Part shown: positions 4,863 to 6,399 of the stretch, piece after piece
How the letters are laid out: every line of letters begins with the position of its first letter
Numbering within the stretch: position 1 is the first letter of the stretch
Origin: an uncultured Fibrobacterota bacterium
Lineage (GTDB): Bacteria; Fibrobacterota; Chitinivibrionia; Chitinivibrionales; Chitinispirillaceae
NCBI GenBank assembly: GCA_903888815.1
Contig: CAISVC010000322.1
Coordinates: forward strand, 1 to 6,399
Length of the DNA stretch: 6,399 nt
Reading direction: 5' to 3'
Position numbers and translations under genes: made by a program
Notes under the pieces: model-generated
Seen by the model: the letters and a program-made list of their open reading frames with translations, nothing else
Databases searched by the model: none
What the model was told of the DNA's origin: nothing

Positions 4863-5531
4863 ATGGATACGAAAACCCTGCCGGTTCTGCCTCAGGAATC
4901 CATACCTCAGTCGCCGCAGGACAAGTGGAAAGAGGAGGCCAGGATATCTTTTCGAAGGGCCCGCGTAATAAGAAACTATGAAAACCTTTTTGAATGCATC
5001 ATTGCCATGTGCAACGGTTTCAAGGTCCTTAAATCTCCCCGTACTGAACCGCTGATCATGGAAATAGCGAATTTTTTAAAATCCATCGCCCGGTCTCTCC
5101 CGCAAAAGGAGTATAACCAGAGAGAAACTTTCCTGCTTTTTTACTTCATCGGCGACCTGCTGTCCGATTGCCGGGATTACGAATGCGCCCATTACTGTCT
5201 TGATAAAGCAATGCAGATGAATCCCAATGACGAAGACGTTTATTACTCCAAAGCATGGGCATATAAAGAGACCAATGACCGGGACAAGGCAATAGAATAC
5301 TTTGAAAAAACAGTGAGCCTTAATCCGGCGCACATCCGCGCCTGGGCAATGCTCGGATATTTTTATAGGCTTTCCAATAAATTCAGCAAAGCAAAACAGT
5401 GCTATGAACGCTATCTGCTTTTTACCGGTGATGAAAACCCGGACGAAAAAGAACGGTGTGACATCGCGCGCAAATGGATTCCATATCTTAACCGGAAAAT
5501 CGAACTGTTCGGCGAAGAATTGAGGTACTGA
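4863..5531 (+). CDS. TPR-repeat protein
   Basis: The 222-residue product is a helical tetratricopeptide-repeat protein. After a proline-rich start (residues 5-18) and a helical region, three repeats can be seen. The first (about 89-122) includes 'YECAHYCLDKAMQMNPND'. The second (about 123-156) is a near-consensus unit with 'YYSKAWAYKETNDRDKAIEY' and ends in LNP. The third (about 157-190) includes 'AWAMLGYFYRLSNKFSKAKQ'. TPRs are protein-binding scaffolds, so the role is probably to hold a partner, likely the next gene's product. No signal peptide or membrane segment is visible, so it is cytoplasmic. An excellent AGGAGG lies seven bases before the ATG. The stop and the next start share one base (TGATG), implying translational coupling. 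Nothing ties it to a specific pathway. Confidence 0.87.
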   Translation: MDTKTLPVLPQESIPQSPQDKWKEEARISFRRARVIRNYENLFECIIAMCNGFKVLKSPRTEPLIMEIANFLKSIARSLPQKEYNQRETFLLFYFIGDLLSDCRDYECAHYCLDKAMQMNPNDEDVYYSKAWAYKETNDRDKAIEYFEKTVSLNPAHIRAWAMLGYFYRLSNKFSKAKQCYERYLLFTGDENPDEKERCDIARKWIPYLNRKIELFGEELRY

Positions 5532-6142
5532 TGAGCATCGAATGCGAACTCTGTGAGAGCACCATTTTTGTGCCTGACACGATCTGGTACGCGGGGACAC
5601 TCTTCAGCCCCGTTCCGGCCATCATGTGCGGGTGCTGCGCTTCGTGCATCCCAATCGAGTCGCGGACCCCGGCTTTGAAAATGCAGCCCTTTTCACTTAC
5701 CTTCGGCATCGTGCTCGCCGACTACAACTCAGGCAGAAACTGGTACAGCGCGGCAGGCGCGATAAACGGCCCGGTGCGTTTTTCCGCAACACCTGAGGCT
5801 ATAAGCCGGTTTCTTCCCAGTTCCAGGTGTTTTCTGGAAAACCTCTACCCCTATTTCTGCATTGATGACTTCGCGGCCGGTATTGTTAAGACCTACCTGG
5901 AGGAAAAGGACCGCAACCCGAAAGCCCGGGAAGTCGCGGTCTCGCTTTTGCTCAAGTATGGAGACGCGGTCGCCGGATGGCTTTCATGGCAGAAGGCGCT
6001 GAAACAGGGAGAAAAAGAGGAGGAGATAAAAATCCCCATTGTAAAACCGGACAGTGCCCAGGCTGAAAAAATGTTCGATGAACTCCCAGGCCGACTATCA
6101 CGGCACTATCACGTCTCAGGAGGTTTTGGGGGTATTCAGTAG
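5531..6142 (+). CDS. Cys-rich protein of unknown function, coupled to the TPR gene
   Basis: I do not recognise the family of this 203-residue product. Its N-terminus carries C5-x2-C8 and then a C33-x-C35-C36-x2-C39 group, a pattern that could bind zinc or another metal. The middle (about 50-110) is mixed, with 'SLTFGIVLADYNSGRNWYSAAG'. From about 115 to 165 it is helical ('KAREVAVSLLLKYGDAVAGW'), then charged. No signal peptide is present. The tail 'HYHVSGGFGGIQ' is low in complexity and may reflect a late frameshift, but there is no direct evidence of that. The start overlaps the TPR stop by one base and GAGG lies five to six bases upstream, so both are made from one mRNA and probably work together. 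A terminator follows about 40 bases after the stop. Confidence 0.75.
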   Translation: MSIECELCESTIFVPDTIWYAGTLFSPVPAIMCGCCASCIPIESRTPALKMQPFSLTFGIVLADYNSGRNWYSAAGAINGPVRFSATPEAISRFLPSSRCFLENLYPYFCIDDFAAGIVKTYLEEKDRNPKAREVAVSLLLKYGDAVAGWLSWQKALKQGEKEEEIKIPIVKPDSAQAEKMFDELPGRLSRHYHVSGGFGGIQ

Positions 6143-6183
6143 ACTTCAGCAAAGGGACGAGGGGAGATGAAAACCCTTCAAAC

Positions 6184-6213
6184 TGCCCTTTCTGCATCGG
6201 GAAAGGCATTTTT
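6184..6213 (+). terminator. Rho-independent terminator of the TPR operon
   Basis: CCTTTC (6187-6192) pairs perfectly with GAAAGG (6201-6206) across an eight-base loop. TG (6184-6185) can add pairs with CA (6207-6208) if C6186 is bulged. TTTTT (6209-6213) follows at once. The position, some 40 bases after the last gene of the operon, fits an intrinsic terminator. Confidence 0.65.
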
Positions 6214-6222
6214 AATGGATAG

Positions 6223-6262
6223 GGTGGAGGGGCTCGAACTGCCGACCCAGTGATTCAGAAGG
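6223..6262 (-). other. tRNA-3'-end-like fragment, degenerate
   Basis: On the minus strand the sequence reads GGTCGG, CAGTTCGAGC, CCCTCCACC, which resembles the T-arm and 3' acceptor part of a tRNA (T-loop TTCGAGC, then CCCC and TCCACC). Just before it comes TTCTGAA, which looks like an anticodon loop. The 5' arm of the T-stem (GGCAG) no longer pairs fully with CCCTC, the candidate anticodon stem does not pair, and no D-arm is found. It is not a working tRNA. It may be a decayed fragment left at an integration site. Confidence 0.3.
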
Positions 6263-6320
6263 TATTGCAAGACGGATGATATTTTTCCATAGAGACTATG
6301 TTTATGAGGTTGTAGAAAAG

Positions 6321-6386
6321 CAGCCTCCTGGGAGTGAATGAAGGATATTTTTTCACTCCAGGCCCATTAACCTAAACAGGAGGCTG
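6321..6386 (+). promoter_or_regulatory. Inverted repeat that sequesters the ribosome binding site of the next gene
   Basis: CAGCCTCCTG (6321-6330) is the exact complement of CAGGAGGCTG (6377-6386), which contains the Shine-Dalgarno AGGAGG (6378-6383). Inside is a second stem: GGAGTGA (6331-6337) pairs with TCACTCC (6353-6359). In the mRNA the ribosome binding site would be buried, so translation of the next gene should be low unless the structure is opened or transcription begins inside it. Confidence 0.65.
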
Positions 6387-6389
6387 TGT

Positions 6390-6399
6390 ATGGAAAAGA
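6390..6399 (+). CDS. 5' edge of a further gene, cut by the window end
   Basis: An ATG (6390-6392) stands six bases after AGGAGG and opens a frame 'MEK' before the window ends. The strong but hairpin-locked Shine-Dalgarno sequence makes this a likely real start. Such leaders are common for transposases, where they guard against translation from read-through transcripts, so an insertion-sequence transposase is a reasonable guess. The product cannot be identified from three codons. Confidence 0.45.

Noticed and set aside
5076..5600. 174-codon minus-strand open frame opposite the TPR gene
   Set aside because: It is a shadow of the TPR and following gene. It lacks a ribosome binding site, and the plus frame has clear repeat-domain content.
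6200..6290. Complete tRNA gene on the minus strand
   Set aside because: Only the T-loop and 3' end resemble a tRNA. The D-arm is missing, and neither the anticodon nor the T stem pairs properly.

Overview
The window looks like accessory, defence-island-type DNA from a mesophilic or anaerobic Gram-negative bacterium. The protein families and the leaders with strong GGAGG-type ribosome binding sites would suit a deltaproteobacterium/Desulfobacterota or a similar lineage. This placement is a guess: no rRNA, housekeeping gene or lineage-diagnostic protein is present.

Layout. (1) 6-576: a complete hicAB toxin-antitoxin pair with overlapping genes. (2) 577-1107: about 530 bases without a convincing gene. 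It holds two copies of a short hairpin repeat, a separate strong GC-capped hairpin and a doubtful small ORF or gene relic on the minus strand. (3) 1108-3537: a plus-strand cluster with an AbiEi-family antitoxin/regulator, a 40-codon remnant where the AbiEii nucleotidyltransferase toxin should be, a 495-residue DUF2779 protein that reads as a Cas4/RecB-like nuclease joined to a DEDD-type exonuclease-like domain, and a small Cys/His-rich ORF. (4) 3590-4594, minus strand: a WYL-domain transcriptional regulator (HTH, WYL, WCX) convergent with the nuclease cluster. A third copy of the hairpin repeat lies at the junction and encodes the regulator's last residues. (5) 4595-4862: a divergent regulatory region with a large dyad upstream of the WYL gene, a nested GC-rich hairpin and a 14-bp direct repeat. 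(6) 4863-6142, plus strand: a TPR protein and a Cys-rich protein of unknown function, overlapping by one base, followed by a good Rho-independent terminator. (7) 6143-6399: a tRNA-3'-end-like fragment, then the 5' edge of another gene whose Shine-Dalgarno sequence is locked in a long inverted repeat, as is common upstream of transposases.

How the parts may work together. HicAB is a self-contained type II TA module. The AbiEi/DUF2779/small-ORF cluster plus the adjacent WYL regulator has the makeup of a regulated nuclease or defence module: WYL proteins of this architecture (BrxR/CapW type) control anti-phage systems, and DUF2779 combines two nuclease-like folds. The AbiE toxin appears to have decayed, leaving the antitoxin next to the nuclease. 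Two same-orientation hairpin repeats (near 779-822 and 3563-3608) bracket this block. The family assignments are strong. The functional link among these genes is inference.
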